DNA of 64,000 bases from contig NZ_OZ186815.1 of assembly GCF_964273065.1 (NCBI RefSeq), forward strand, positions 3,162,001 through 3,226,000, read 5' to 3'. Shown one piece after another: positions 25,739-32,977 of this stretch. Within the stretch, counting starts at the first letter, position 1. Each line of letters starts with the position of its first letter. This DNA comes from Nocardiopsis dassonvillei_B. Lineage in GTDB: Bacteria; Actinomycetota; Actinomycetes; Streptosporangiales; Streptosporangiaceae. The notes below the pieces were generated by a model. That model had not been told where the DNA came from and ran no database searches. It worked only from the letters and a program-made list of their open reading frames with translations. The translations under genes and the position numbers were made by a program.

Positions 25739-26827
25739 TCAGCCTGTGTGCGAAACGCACAAGGCTTCACGGGCGTAGAGGGCCATCTGCAACGCCGACA
25801 GGTGGTCGGCGCGGCGGATGTCGGCCCCGGTGGCCGCCCGGATCCGCTCCACCCGCTGGAGCAGGGTGTTGCGGTGGACGTACACCGAGTCGGCCGCCGC
25901 CTGCATGGAGGTCGTCGACGCCACCGCAAGCAGGGTGCGCCGCTGCGCCTCGCTCAGCACCGACGCCCGCCGGGCCAGGTGCTCCAGGCTGCGCCGGGGC
26001 AGGTGGGCGACGGCCACGGCGATGTCGCGGGACCAGGGCTCGGTACTCCCCAGGGCGGGGACGAGCCCGGCGCGGCGGCACAGCGCCCGCGACTCCTCGG
26101 CACGGGCCAGCAGGGCCTCGACGTCGTCGGTGGGCTCGGTCGCGGTGTGCCGGACGCCGGCGGGCATCGGGAGGTCGGGGGCGGTTCCCGAGCCCACCAG
26201 CCACAGGGCGCCGTGCAGCACCGCGGACCGGTGCCCGCCGTCGGTGTTGAACCGGGCGACGGCGGTGTCGGCCAGCGGCGGCGGGGCGGCCGCCCCGTCC
26301 GGCCGGGGCGTCCCCGCCGCCCACAGCGCCAGCGACCAGGGCGGGGCCAGCCCTGCGGCGGCCAGCCGGGCCCGCGCGGACTCCGCCGACGCGGTGCCCG
26401 AGGTCAGGGCGGCGATGAGGTCGCGGGCCTCGGTGTGGCGCCGGGTGGCCGCGTCCTGCTCCTCCTCCTGGGCGATGAGCAGCTGCACGGTCAGCGCCAC
26501 GACCCGGGCCAGCGGGGCGACCTCCCGGGGCTCGCCGGTGATGCCGACGACGCCGCGCAGCTCCCCGTCGATGAACAGCGGCTCGTTGGCACCGGGCCGG
26601 TCGGAGCTGCCGGGCTCGGGCGAGGTGATGAGGACGGGACGGCCCTCGGCGATGACCCGCTGCGCGCCGTGGTGCAGGGTGCCGCGGCGCTCGGGGTCCA
26701 TGCAGGCGATGATCGTGCCGTGCTCGTCCATCACGTTGACGTTGTGGCTGATCGTCGGAGCGATGAGATCGACCACCCGCTGGGCGAGCCCCCCGCTCAG
26801 CGGCGTCCGGCCGGCGTTCTCTGCCAT
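25739..26827 (-). CDS. CdaR-family regulator of glycerate/diacid catabolism
   Basis: 362 residues. The N-terminal sugar-diacid recognition domain (about 10-135) includes VNVMDEHGTIIACMDPERRG and GVVGITGEP. The C-terminal PucR helix-turn-helix has SMQAAADSVYVHRNTLLQRV near 308-327. The ATG at 26827 is preferred over the GTG at 26833 because TATCCT (26835-26840) is 7 nt upstream, a leaderless layout. It is first gene of the regulator-kinase-permease operon, a compact version of the E. coli cdaR/garK logic. TGTGCG-AAA-CGCACA at 25747-25761, inside its last codons and 80 bp above glxK, is a possible internal operator. Confidence 0.9.
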   Translation of the reverse strand: MAENAGRTPLSGGLAQRVVDLIAPTISHNVNVMDEHGTIIACMDPERRGTLHHGAQRVIAEGRPVLITSPEPGSSDRPGANEPLFIDGELRGVVGITGEPREVAPLARVVALTVQLLIAQEEEQDAATRRHTEARDLIAALTSGTASAESARARLAAAGLAPPWSLALWAAGTPRPDGAAAPPPLADTAVARFNTDGGHRSAVLHGALWLVGSGTAPDLPMPAGVRHTATEPTDDVEALLARAEESRALCRRAGLVPALGSTEPWSRDIAVAVAHLPRRSLEHLARRASVLSEAQRRTLLAVASTTSMQAAADSVYVHRNTLLQRVERIRAATGADIRRADHLSALQMALYAREALCVSHTG

Positions 26828-26898
26828 GGCCACCAGGATAGGGAGCCCCCGCCGCCCGGCCGCCGTCCCGCGCCCCGGACCAGGGCCGGACCGGGGCC

Positions 26899-27018
26899 GG
26901 TGGCGGTGGCGGTGGCGGTGGCAGGGACGGAGCCGGTAGGCGGGCCCGGTGGCAGGGCCAGGGCCGGTGGCGGCGGGGCCGGGGCCGGAGTCGGGGTCGG
27001 GGCCGGAGTCGGGGTCGG
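26899..27018. repeat. GGTGGC microsatellite and 18-bp G-rich tandem repeat
   Basis: Four exact GGTGGC units (26899-26922) and two exact 18-bp units beginning GGCCGGAGTCGGGG (26983-27000, 27001-27018) lie in the divergent spacer between the CdaR-type gene and the PLP-enzyme gene. Runs of GGGG on the plus strand could fold into G-quadruplexes just above the -10 box of the downstream gene. Confidence 0.8.
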
Positions 27019-27036
27019 GGTCTCTAGGCTGGCGGG

Positions 27037-27978
27037 ATGGAGTCGATCGGGTGCGGCCACCTCACGGCCCGGCTGCCCTCCCCGTTGGAGGAGGTCCGCG
27101 ACCCCCGGCTGGGCGGGGTGCGGCTGCTGCTCAAGCGCGACGACCTCATCCACCCCGAGGTGCCCGGCAACAAGTGGCGCAAGCTCCACCGCAACCTCCT
27201 GCGGGCGCACGAGGCGGGGGCCGACACCCTGCTGACCTTCGGCGGCGCCTACTCCAACCACATCCGGGCGGTGGCCGCCGCCGGGCGGGCCTGCGGGTTC
27301 GCGACCGTCGGTGTGATCCGCGGGGAGGAGCACCGGCCGCTCAACCCCGTGCTGGAGTACGCCGCCGGGCAGGGGATGCGGCTGGCCTACCTGGACCGGG
27401 CGGCCTACCGGGACAAGCACACACCGGAGGTGGTCGCGGGACTGCGCGACCGGTTCGGCGACTTCCACCTGCTGCCCGAGGGCGGCAGCAACGCCGAGGC
27501 GGTACTGGGGTGCGTGCCCGCCGCCGCGGAGATCGACGCGGACTTCGACGTGCTGTGCTGCGCCTGCGGCACGGGGGGCACCCTCGCCGGGGTCGCCGCC
27601 GGTCTGGGTCCGGGGCGGCGGGCGCTGGGGTTCTCGGTGCTCAAGGGGGGCGGCTTCCTCACCGGCGAGGTGCGGCGGCTGCAACGGGAGGCCGGGGTTC
27701 CCGGCGGCGACTGGTCGATCGAGACGGGCTACCACTTCGGCGGCTACGCCAGGTGCCCGCCCGCACTGCGGGAGTTCATCGCGGAGTTCCGGGACCGGCA
27801 CGGACTGGAGCCGGAGCGGGTCTACGTGGCGAAGATGCTCGCCGGGATCTACGACCTGGCCGCCCGCGGGCGGCTGCGCCCCGGGACCACCGTGGTCGCC
27901 CTGGTCACCGGGCCCGCAGGGTACCGACCGGACTCACGCCCGGCGCTCCCGGCCCCCCGGTCGGAGAAGGACCCGTAG
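27037..27978 (+). CDS. PLP-dependent ACC deaminase / D-cysteine desulfhydrase family enzyme
   Basis: 313 residues. The ATG at 27037 has TAGGCT (27025-27030) 6 nt upstream (leaderless). PLP lysine is Lys46 in GNKWRKL; FGGAYSNHIRA (about 68-78), LPEGGSNAEA and ACGTGGTLAGVAAG (phosphate-binding loop) complete the fold. Family enzymes deaminate 1-aminocyclopropane-1-carboxylate or release H2S from D-cysteine; WRKL rather than TRKLE favours the desulfhydrase side, but this is weak. The last about 20 residues overlap the antisense DUF4240 remnant and look non-homologous. Confidence 0.87.
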   Translation: MESIGCGHLTARLPSPLEEVRDPRLGGVRLLLKRDDLIHPEVPGNKWRKLHRNLLRAHEAGADTLLTFGGAYSNHIRAVAAAGRACGFATVGVIRGEEHRPLNPVLEYAAGQGMRLAYLDRAAYRDKHTPEVVAGLRDRFGDFHLLPEGGSNAEAVLGCVPAAAEIDADFDVLCCACGTGGTLAGVAAGLGPGRRALGFSVLKGGGFLTGEVRRLQREAGVPGGDWSIETGYHFGGYARCPPALREFIAEFRDRHGLEPERVYVAKMLAGIYDLAARGRLRPGTTVVALVTGPAGYRPDSRPALPAPRSEKDP

Positions 27979-28367
27979 GAGTACCGGGTGTCGCGCCGCC
28001 ACCCCTCGCCGGTGAGGTGCTCGTAGGCGCGGTCCGGAACGTAGGACAGCGGCTCGGCCCGGGTCGGCTCCTCGGCGCAGGGCGCGAAGAGCACCGGGTC
28101 GGCCGGCACCTCCTCGTAGGCCGCGCGCCCGTCGGCGACGACCGCGGCGCGGGTGTACAGGAACGCGTCAAAGGACAGGTCCTCCCCGTACTCGCGCCGG
28201 TCCAGCCGGTACAGGGCCTCGGAGAGCCGCTCGGCGAACCCGGTGACCACGGGCACCGGGCCGCGGGACGGCACCCCGACGAGGCGGTCGGCCGGGTGGT
28301 CGGGGTGCGGGCCGGGTGCGGCCGCCCGGCCCCCGACGATCGGCCTCCAGGAGGTGTTCCCGTCCGT
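27849..28367 (-). pseudogene. decayed DUF4240 gene: lost start codon, lost stop
   Basis: The reading frame has the DUF4240 pattern: ALYRLDRREYGEDLSFDAF, then LYTRAAVVADGRAAYEEV, PLSYVPDRAYE and DTRYSYGSFS. Homologues start with a Met-Asp-x-x-Thr-Phe-Trp-Arg-Leu-Ile opening. Here the same frame at 28367 reads Thr-Asp-Gly-Asn-Thr-Ser-Trp-Arg-Pro-Ile, with ACG where ATG is expected. The only in-frame start (GTG, 28274) would drop about 31 residues. After the usual end near SYxSFS the frame runs on into the antisense strand of the PLP-enzyme gene. Expected alignments are from memory of the family. Confidence 0.6.
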
Positions 28368-28451
28368 GGTCCGATCCTGTCGGGGACCACCGGCAGGTCC
28401 GCGCGGCCGGGTGGCGGGGCGGTGGGGACCGCGTGTCAGGGAAGCCGCGTG

Positions 28452-29051
28452 TCAGGGAAGCTCGTGGACGCGGCCGGTGTCGGCGCCCTCGATCGACCTG
28501 ACGTAGGCGGCGGCCACGTCGGCCAGGTCCACGGGGGCGAAGCCGGGGAAGAAGTCGCCGTAGTCGTCCAGGCTCTCGGTGAACACCGAGGGGCTGACCG
28601 CGTTGATCCGCCGCGGCGCGATCTCCACCGCCGCCGCCCGCACGAACGCCTCCAGCGCGCCGTTGGCCATCGACGCCGCGCTGCCGGTGACGATGGGCTC
28701 GCGGGCCAGGATTCCCGTGATGAGCGTGAACGAGCCGCGCGGGGCCACGTGGGGCAGGCCGGTGCGCACCAGGTCGATCTGGGCGAGCACCTTGCCCTCG
28801 AACGCCCGGGTGTAGTCCCGCGACTCCATCTCGGCGAACGGCCGGTAGGGGACGTCGCCCGCGGCACTGGCCACCGCGTCCACCGTCCCGACCCGGTCCC
28901 ACAGCGCGGCCGACTGTTGCGGGTCGGTGATGTCGCAGCGAATGTCGCCGCCGCTGCGGCCGACACCCACCACGTCGTGTCCGCGCCCGGCCAGCGTCCG
29001 GTGCAGTTCCGATCCCAGTTTCCCGGTGGCTCCTACGAGCAAGATCCTCAT
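28452..29051 (-). CDS. short-chain dehydrogenase (SDR)
   Basis: 199 residues. Rossmann motif GATGKLG at about 7-13 and the following GRSGGDIRCDI segment fit NADP-binding SDRs of the short type. A catalytic-like region has SAASMANGALEAFVRAAAVE, in which the usual Tyr of YxxxK is missing (Met-Ala-Asn-Gly instead), so the enzyme may be non-canonical. TAGCTT (29058-29063) 6 nt before the ATG marks a leaderless start. Divergent from the LysR gene at 29121 (69-bp spacer), the probable regulator. Confidence 0.82.
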   Translation of the reverse strand: MRILLVGATGKLGSELHRTLAGRGHDVVGVGRSGGDIRCDITDPQQSAALWDRVGTVDAVASAAGDVPYRPFAEMESRDYTRAFEGKVLAQIDLVRTGLPHVAPRGSFTLITGILAREPIVTGSAASMANGALEAFVRAAAVEIAPRRINAVSPSVFTESLDDYGDFFPGFAPVDLADVAAAYVRSIEGADTGRVHELP

Positions 29052-29120
29052 GGGGAAAAGCTAGGCGCCGGGCCCCCGGCCGGGGAAATACGTCGCGCGC
29101 CCGGGTCATACGCTGGACGC

Positions 29121-30020
29121 ATGGATGTGGAACTCCGCCACCTGCGCGCCCTGGTCGCCGTCGGGAACCGGGGCACGGTCACCGCCGCGGCGGCCGAGCT
29201 GGGCGTCACCCAGCCGACGCTGTCGCGGACCCTCGACCGGCTGGAGGAGATCGTGGGTGCGCGGCTGGTGGAGCGCACCACCCGGCGCACCGGGCTGACC
29301 GGGCGGGGCCGTCGGCTGTTCGAGGAGGCCTCGGTGCTGCTGGCGCGGCTGGACCGCGCGCTCGCCGACGCCGGTGCGTCCGGGCCGCTGCGGCTGGGAT
29401 GGGCCTGGGCGGGGCTGGGCGAGCACACCGTTCCGCTGCTGCGCGGCTGGCGGGCCGTGTCCGCCGCCGAGGTGGAGGTGCGCCGACCCGACGATCCGGA
29501 GGCGGGCCTGCTCGACGGGAGCCTGGACGCCGTGATCGTGCGCCGGGTGCTGCCGGAGGAGGTCTCACTGCCGGACACCGTCACCGCCCACCTGTTCACC
29601 GAGACCCTGGTCGCCGGGGTGCCCGCGACGGGCCCGCTGGCCCGCCGGTCCTCGGTCGGCCTCGCCGAGCTGGCCGGGGAGACCGTGGCCCTGTGCGCGA
29701 CCTCCCCGACCGTCACCCTGCGGGTGTGGGACGGCGCGGCGGTCCCGGAGCGGACCGTCACCGTCGCCAACACCGACGAGTGGCTCACCCGGATCGCGAT
29801 GGGCGACGCCGTCGGGGTCACCGCTGCCGCGACCTCCTACGGGCACCGCCACCCGGGCGTGGTGTACCTGCCCGTGCGGGACTCCGCGCGGGTGGAGGTC
29901 AGCCTGGTGTGGCCCGCGTCGCGGCCGCACCCCGAGGTGGAGCGGTTCGCCTCGTTCGCCCGCCGCCACTTCCGCCGGGTCATCGAGAACGGTTCTCCGC
30001 CGACCGTCCTGGCGCTGTGA
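29121..30020 (+). CDS. LysR-family regulator
   Basis: 299 residues from the ATG at 29121; TACGCT (29109-29114) is 6 nt upstream, so the mRNA is probably leaderless. N-terminal helix-turn-helix VTAAAAELGVTQPTLSRTLDRLEE is canonical. The effector domain includes LGWAWAGLGEHTVPLLRGW and ends with a His/Pro-rich strand. It is paralogous to the LysR at 21165, sharing the start MDVELRHLR and leader bases. Divergent from the SDR gene. Its end overlaps the convergent membrane-protein gene by 41 bp. Confidence 0.88.
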   Translation: MDVELRHLRALVAVGNRGTVTAAAAELGVTQPTLSRTLDRLEEIVGARLVERTTRRTGLTGRGRRLFEEASVLLARLDRALADAGASGPLRLGWAWAGLGEHTVPLLRGWRAVSAAEVEVRRPDDPEAGLLDGSLDAVIVRRVLPEEVSLPDTVTAHLFTETLVAGVPATGPLARRSSVGLAELAGETVALCATSPTVTLRVWDGAAVPERTVTVANTDEWLTRIAMGDAVGVTAAATSYGHRHPGVVYLPVRDSARVEVSLVWPASRPHPEVERFASFARRHFRRVIENGSPPTVLAL

Positions 30021-30477
30021 CGGGGGCGGGCCCGGCCTCGCGGAGACGCCCGCGGCGCGCCGCCAGCACGACGAGCAGGCCCGCCGCGGCTCCCAGGAAG
30101 TAGGGCGAGGGCACCAGCAGGATCCCGCCGACGACGCACCACACCGCGACCCCCCAGCCGACCCAGGCGGGAACGGCGACCCCGCGCCCGGCGAGGTGCC
30201 ACAGGAGGGTGCCCAGCAGGGCCAGCGGCACGGAGAAGCTCCCGGGTCCGGCCCAGAAGACGACCTCGTTGCGCAGTTCGGCCGCCGTGAGGTCGGTCGC
30301 GCCCGCCTCCAGCGGGACGGCGGCCCACAGCCCCCGCTCCGCCCAGGCGGCGATGTCCGCCCACGAGAGGACCGCCAGCAGGGTCAGGTGGCCGACCCCC
30401 AGCACGATCATGATGGCGCTCGCCCAGCGCAGGGGTGTCCTGCCTGTCCCGGCGCTCTGTTCCGTTCGCCGTGTCAT
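29980..30477 (-). CDS. four-TM membrane protein (DUF6463-like)
   Basis: 165 residues from the ATG at 30477, which overlaps the DUF2867 stop by 4 bp (ATGA), so it is co-translated with that gene. Segments LRWASAIMIVLGVGHLTLLAVL (shown in part; about 16-37), SFSVPLALLGTLLWHL, WVGWGVAVWCVVGGILLV and FLGAAAGLLVVL are membrane spans. The opening WASAIMIVLGVGHL resembles DUF6463 proteins. Function unknown. Confidence 0.7.
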   Translation of the reverse strand: MTRRTEQSAGTGRTPLRWASAIMIVLGVGHLTLLAVLSWADIAAWAERGLWAAVPLEAGATDLTAAELRNEVVFWAGPGSFSVPLALLGTLLWHLAGRGVAVPAWVGWGVAVWCVVGGILLVPSPYFLGAAAGLLVVLAARRGRLREAGPAPVTAPGRSAENRSR

Positions 30478-31070
30478 GCTCCGGCTCCGTTCCGTTCGGC
30501 CCAGGCCCGCTCCCAGCGGGCGGTCAGGGCGGGGTAGACGACGAGGTACCGGAAGGGCGCGATGGCTGCCAGGTAGAGGCGCCCGAACCGGCCGTTGGGT
30601 TTGACGAGCACGGCCATCCGGAGTTCGTGGGCGCCGTCGGCGCGGCGTGCCCAGCCCAGGTGCATCAGGGAGTGCACGGTCCGGTTCGCCAGCTCGCGGA
30701 CGGCCTCGGTGTCGGTCTCGTAGACCGCCTTCAGCGGCATGTCGTCGCGGTCCTCTCCGCGCGGTGCGGCGAGCAGGTCGGCGGGCAGGCGGTCGCGGAG
30801 CGAGAGGACCCGCCCGCCCACTCCCGATTCCGGCCCGTCCCAGCCCAGGAGCGCGCCGAGCCGCCACCGGAGGGTGAACAGGAACCGCACCGCCGGGGGC
30901 ATCCGGCCGATCCCGCCGGACGAGCGGATCGCCGCCAGCACGGCCCGGAAGTCGTCGGGGCCGGCTCCGGGGACGCGGAACGCCCACACGTCCTCGACCT
31001 CGAAGTCCGGCGCCACGTCGTGGACGCGCCAGGGGTGCTCGGTGTGCGTGGACTTCGCGATCCGTGCCAT
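30474..31070 (-). CDS. DUF2867 domain protein
   Basis: 198 residues. The H-x-WRVHDVAPDFEVEDVWAFRVPG opening and the later SLMHLGWARRADG and AVLVKPNGRFGRLYLAAI segments fit DUF2867, a family of unknown biochemical role often found with or fused to NAD-dependent epimerases. It leads a two-gene operon with the membrane protein. It is divergent from a TetR gene whose two palindromic operators cover the promoter, so repression by that TetR is very likely. Confidence 0.82.
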   Translation of the reverse strand: MARIAKSTHTEHPWRVHDVAPDFEVEDVWAFRVPGAGPDDFRAVLAAIRSSGGIGRMPPAVRFLFTLRWRLGALLGWDGPESGVGGRVLSLRDRLPADLLAAPRGEDRDDMPLKAVYETDTEAVRELANRTVHSLMHLGWARRADGAHELRMAVLVKPNGRFGRLYLAAIAPFRYLVVYPALTARWERAWAERNGAGA

Positions 31071-31086
31071 GGTCGGCCCCTCGTTC

Positions 31087-31125
31087 TATACGCAGCCGTA
31101 TATCTCATATGTACGGTAGCGTACA
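31087..31125. promoter_or_regulatory. two TetR operators, consensus TRTACG-N4-CGTAYA
   Basis: Two perfect 16-bp dyads: TATACG-CAGC-CGTATA (31087-31102) and TGTACG-GTAG-CGTACA (31110-31125), centres 23 bp apart, in the 82-bp spacer between the DUF2867 and TetR genes. The identical half-site and spacing make a dimer-of-dimers TetR site likely. Confidence 0.75.
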
Positions 31126-31152
31126 GAAAATGAACGCGACATCCGGGGACCG

Positions 31153-31713
31153 GTGAAACAGGTGCCTCCCGCAGCCCGCACCCCGCGCAGCCGCTGGATC
31201 GAGGCCGGACTCGACGCCCTCGCCCGGGGCGGCCCGGACGCGGTCCGGGTCGAGGCCCTGGCCGCCGGACTCGGCGTGACCAAGGGCGGTTTCTACGGGT
31301 ACTTCGACGGCCGTCCCGCGCTGCTCGCCGAGCTCCTCGACGAGTGGGAGCGGCGCTGCACCGACGACGTCCTCGCCCGGGTCGAGGCCGAGGGCGGCGA
31401 CCCGGTCGACAAGATCCGCCGAGCCGGGGAGCTGACCTTCACCGACGAGCTGCACCGGATCGACCTCGCCGTCCGCGAGTGGGCCCGCCAGGACCCGGCG
31501 GTCGCCGAGCGGCTGCGCCGCGTCGACAACGTGCGGATGGACTTCCTGCGTTCGATGTTCGGGAGCTTCGTCGAGGACCCCGACGAGGTCGAGGCGCGCT
31601 GCACCCTGATGTTCGCGCTGGCGATCGGCCGCCACTTCATCGCCGTGGACCATCCGGGCCGCACCCACCGCGAGGCGATCATGCTCGCCGGGGAACTCCT
31701 CCTCCGCCCCTGA
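31153..31713 (+). CDS. TetR-family regulator
   Basis: 186 residues, GTG start. Helix-turn-helix VRVEALAAGLGVTKGGFYGYF at about 34-54 is typical, followed by the ligand domain (LLAELLDEWERRC, HRIDLAVREWARQDP). It belongs to the short (about 190 residue) TetR group whose targets are usually adjacent. Here the divergent DUF2867/membrane-protein operon and the two operators between them form the expected unit. Confidence 0.9.
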   Translation: MKQVPPAARTPRSRWIEAGLDALARGGPDAVRVEALAAGLGVTKGGFYGYFDGRPALLAELLDEWERRCTDDVLARVEAEGGDPVDKIRRAGELTFTDELHRIDLAVREWARQDPAVAERLRRVDNVRMDFLRSMFGSFVEDPDEVEARCTLMFALAIGRHFIAVDHPGRTHREAIMLAGELLLRP

Positions 31714-31882
31714 TCCCCCTCACCGCCCGGCTCCGGCCTCCCGCCGGGGGATGGGGGTGTCCCCCCGGTCTCCAGGAGAGTAGAGGACGGAACCTGACCT
31801 GTTCGCCTGCGAGAGTGGCCGCAGGCCGCGGGGGACGCGGTGTCCCGGCGTGCGCCGGGAGGGACGCACGGAAGGTACACCC

Positions 31883-32974
31883 ATGACCGTTCTGGACGAC
31901 CGGGCGCTCAACCGCGCCGCGCTCGCCCGGCAGGCCCTGCTCGAACCCTCCGACCGGTCGGCCCTGGACCTGGTGTCCCACCTGTGCGGGCTCCAGGCCC
32001 AGGAGCCGCAGGAGCCGTTCGTCGGCCTGTGGACCCGGATGCGCCGCTTCCGGGCGCCCGAGCTGTCGGACCTGCTGACCGGACGCCGCGTGGTACGGGT
32101 CCACCTCATGCGCCGCACCGTCCACCTGATGACCACCGAGGACGTGCTCGCCTGGCGCTCCCGGTTCGGCGCCATGCTGCGCCAGAAGGTCGCCGCCACC
32201 TACCGCCGGGAACTGGAGGGGGTGGACCTGGACGAGCTGGAGGCGGCGGGCCGCGCGGTGCTGGCCGACGGCGAGCCCCGCACCATGGCCGAACTCGTCG
32301 GGGCCGTGGCCGACCGCTGGCCCGACGCACACCGGCGGGCGCTGGGCGAGATGCTGGTCTCCGCCCTGGTCCCGGTCGTGCAGACCCCGCCGCGCGGGCT
32401 GTGGCGCACCAGGGCCGGGGTGCGCAACGCCCCGCTGTCGGCCTGGACCGGCCGTGAGCCCGCGCCGCACGACCCCGGCGGCACCGACCCGGTCGGCCGG
32501 GAACTCGTCCGGCGCTACCTCGCCGCCTACGGCCCCGCCACCTCCACCGACCTGCGCGCCTGGTGCGGTCTGGCCGGCCTGCCCGCCGCGGTGGCCGCGG
32601 TCCGCGAGGAGCTGGTCTCCTTCCGCGACACGGGCGGCCGGGAGCTGCTGGACCTGCCCGGCGCCCCGCTGCCCGACCCCGACACCCCCGCGCCGGTGCG
32701 GTTCCTCCCCGCGTTCGACAACGCCGTCCTGGGATACCGGTACCGCGGCCGGATCATCGACGACGAGCACCGCGGCCTCTCCGTGGCCGGGGAGCGCGTG
32801 GTGCTGGTGGACGGCCGGGTCACCGCGACCTGGACCGGCGGGGACGACACCGTGTCCGTCACCCCGCTGCGCCCGCTCACCCCGGCGGAGCGGGACGCCG
32901 TCGCGGAGCGGGCGGAGGAGCTGTCGGCGTTCCTGTCCGACGGCGCCTCCCGCCGCGTCCGCGTCGGCGGCTGA
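31883..32974 (+). CDS. winged-helix protein of the AlkZ/HTH_42 family (putative DNA glycosylase)
   Basis: 363 residues from the ATG at 31883 (GGAAGG 8 nt upstream). LVSHLCGLQAQEPQEPFVGLW near 30-50 contains the Q-A-Q motif at the position of the catalytic QxQ of AlkZ, the streptomycete glycosylase that unhooks azinomycin crosslinks. RRVVRVHLMRRTVHLM and FLPAFDNAVLGY are other family landmarks. Related proteins are common in actinomycetes; some act in DNA repair and self-protection, others are untested. No antibiotic cluster is near, so a general repair role is more likely. Followed with 3 bp between stops by the convergent oxidase. Confidence 0.82.
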   Translation: MTVLDDRALNRAALARQALLEPSDRSALDLVSHLCGLQAQEPQEPFVGLWTRMRRFRAPELSDLLTGRRVVRVHLMRRTVHLMTTEDVLAWRSRFGAMLRQKVAATYRRELEGVDLDELEAAGRAVLADGEPRTMAELVGAVADRWPDAHRRALGEMLVSALVPVVQTPPRGLWRTRAGVRNAPLSAWTGREPAPHDPGGTDPVGRELVRRYLAAYGPATSTDLRAWCGLAGLPAAVAAVREELVSFRDTGGRELLDLPGAPLPDPDTPAPVRFLPAFDNAVLGYRYRGRIIDDEHRGLSVAGERVVLVDGRVTATWTGGDDTVSVTPLRPLTPAERDAVAERAEELSAFLSDGASRRVRVGG

Positions 32975-32977
32975 GGG

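Noticed and set aside
26949..29120. N-terminal extension of the 29121 LysR frame back to 26949
   Set aside because: The part upstream of 29121 overlaps the PLP-enzyme and SDR genes; the LysR start is fixed by the family opening and the TACGCT box.
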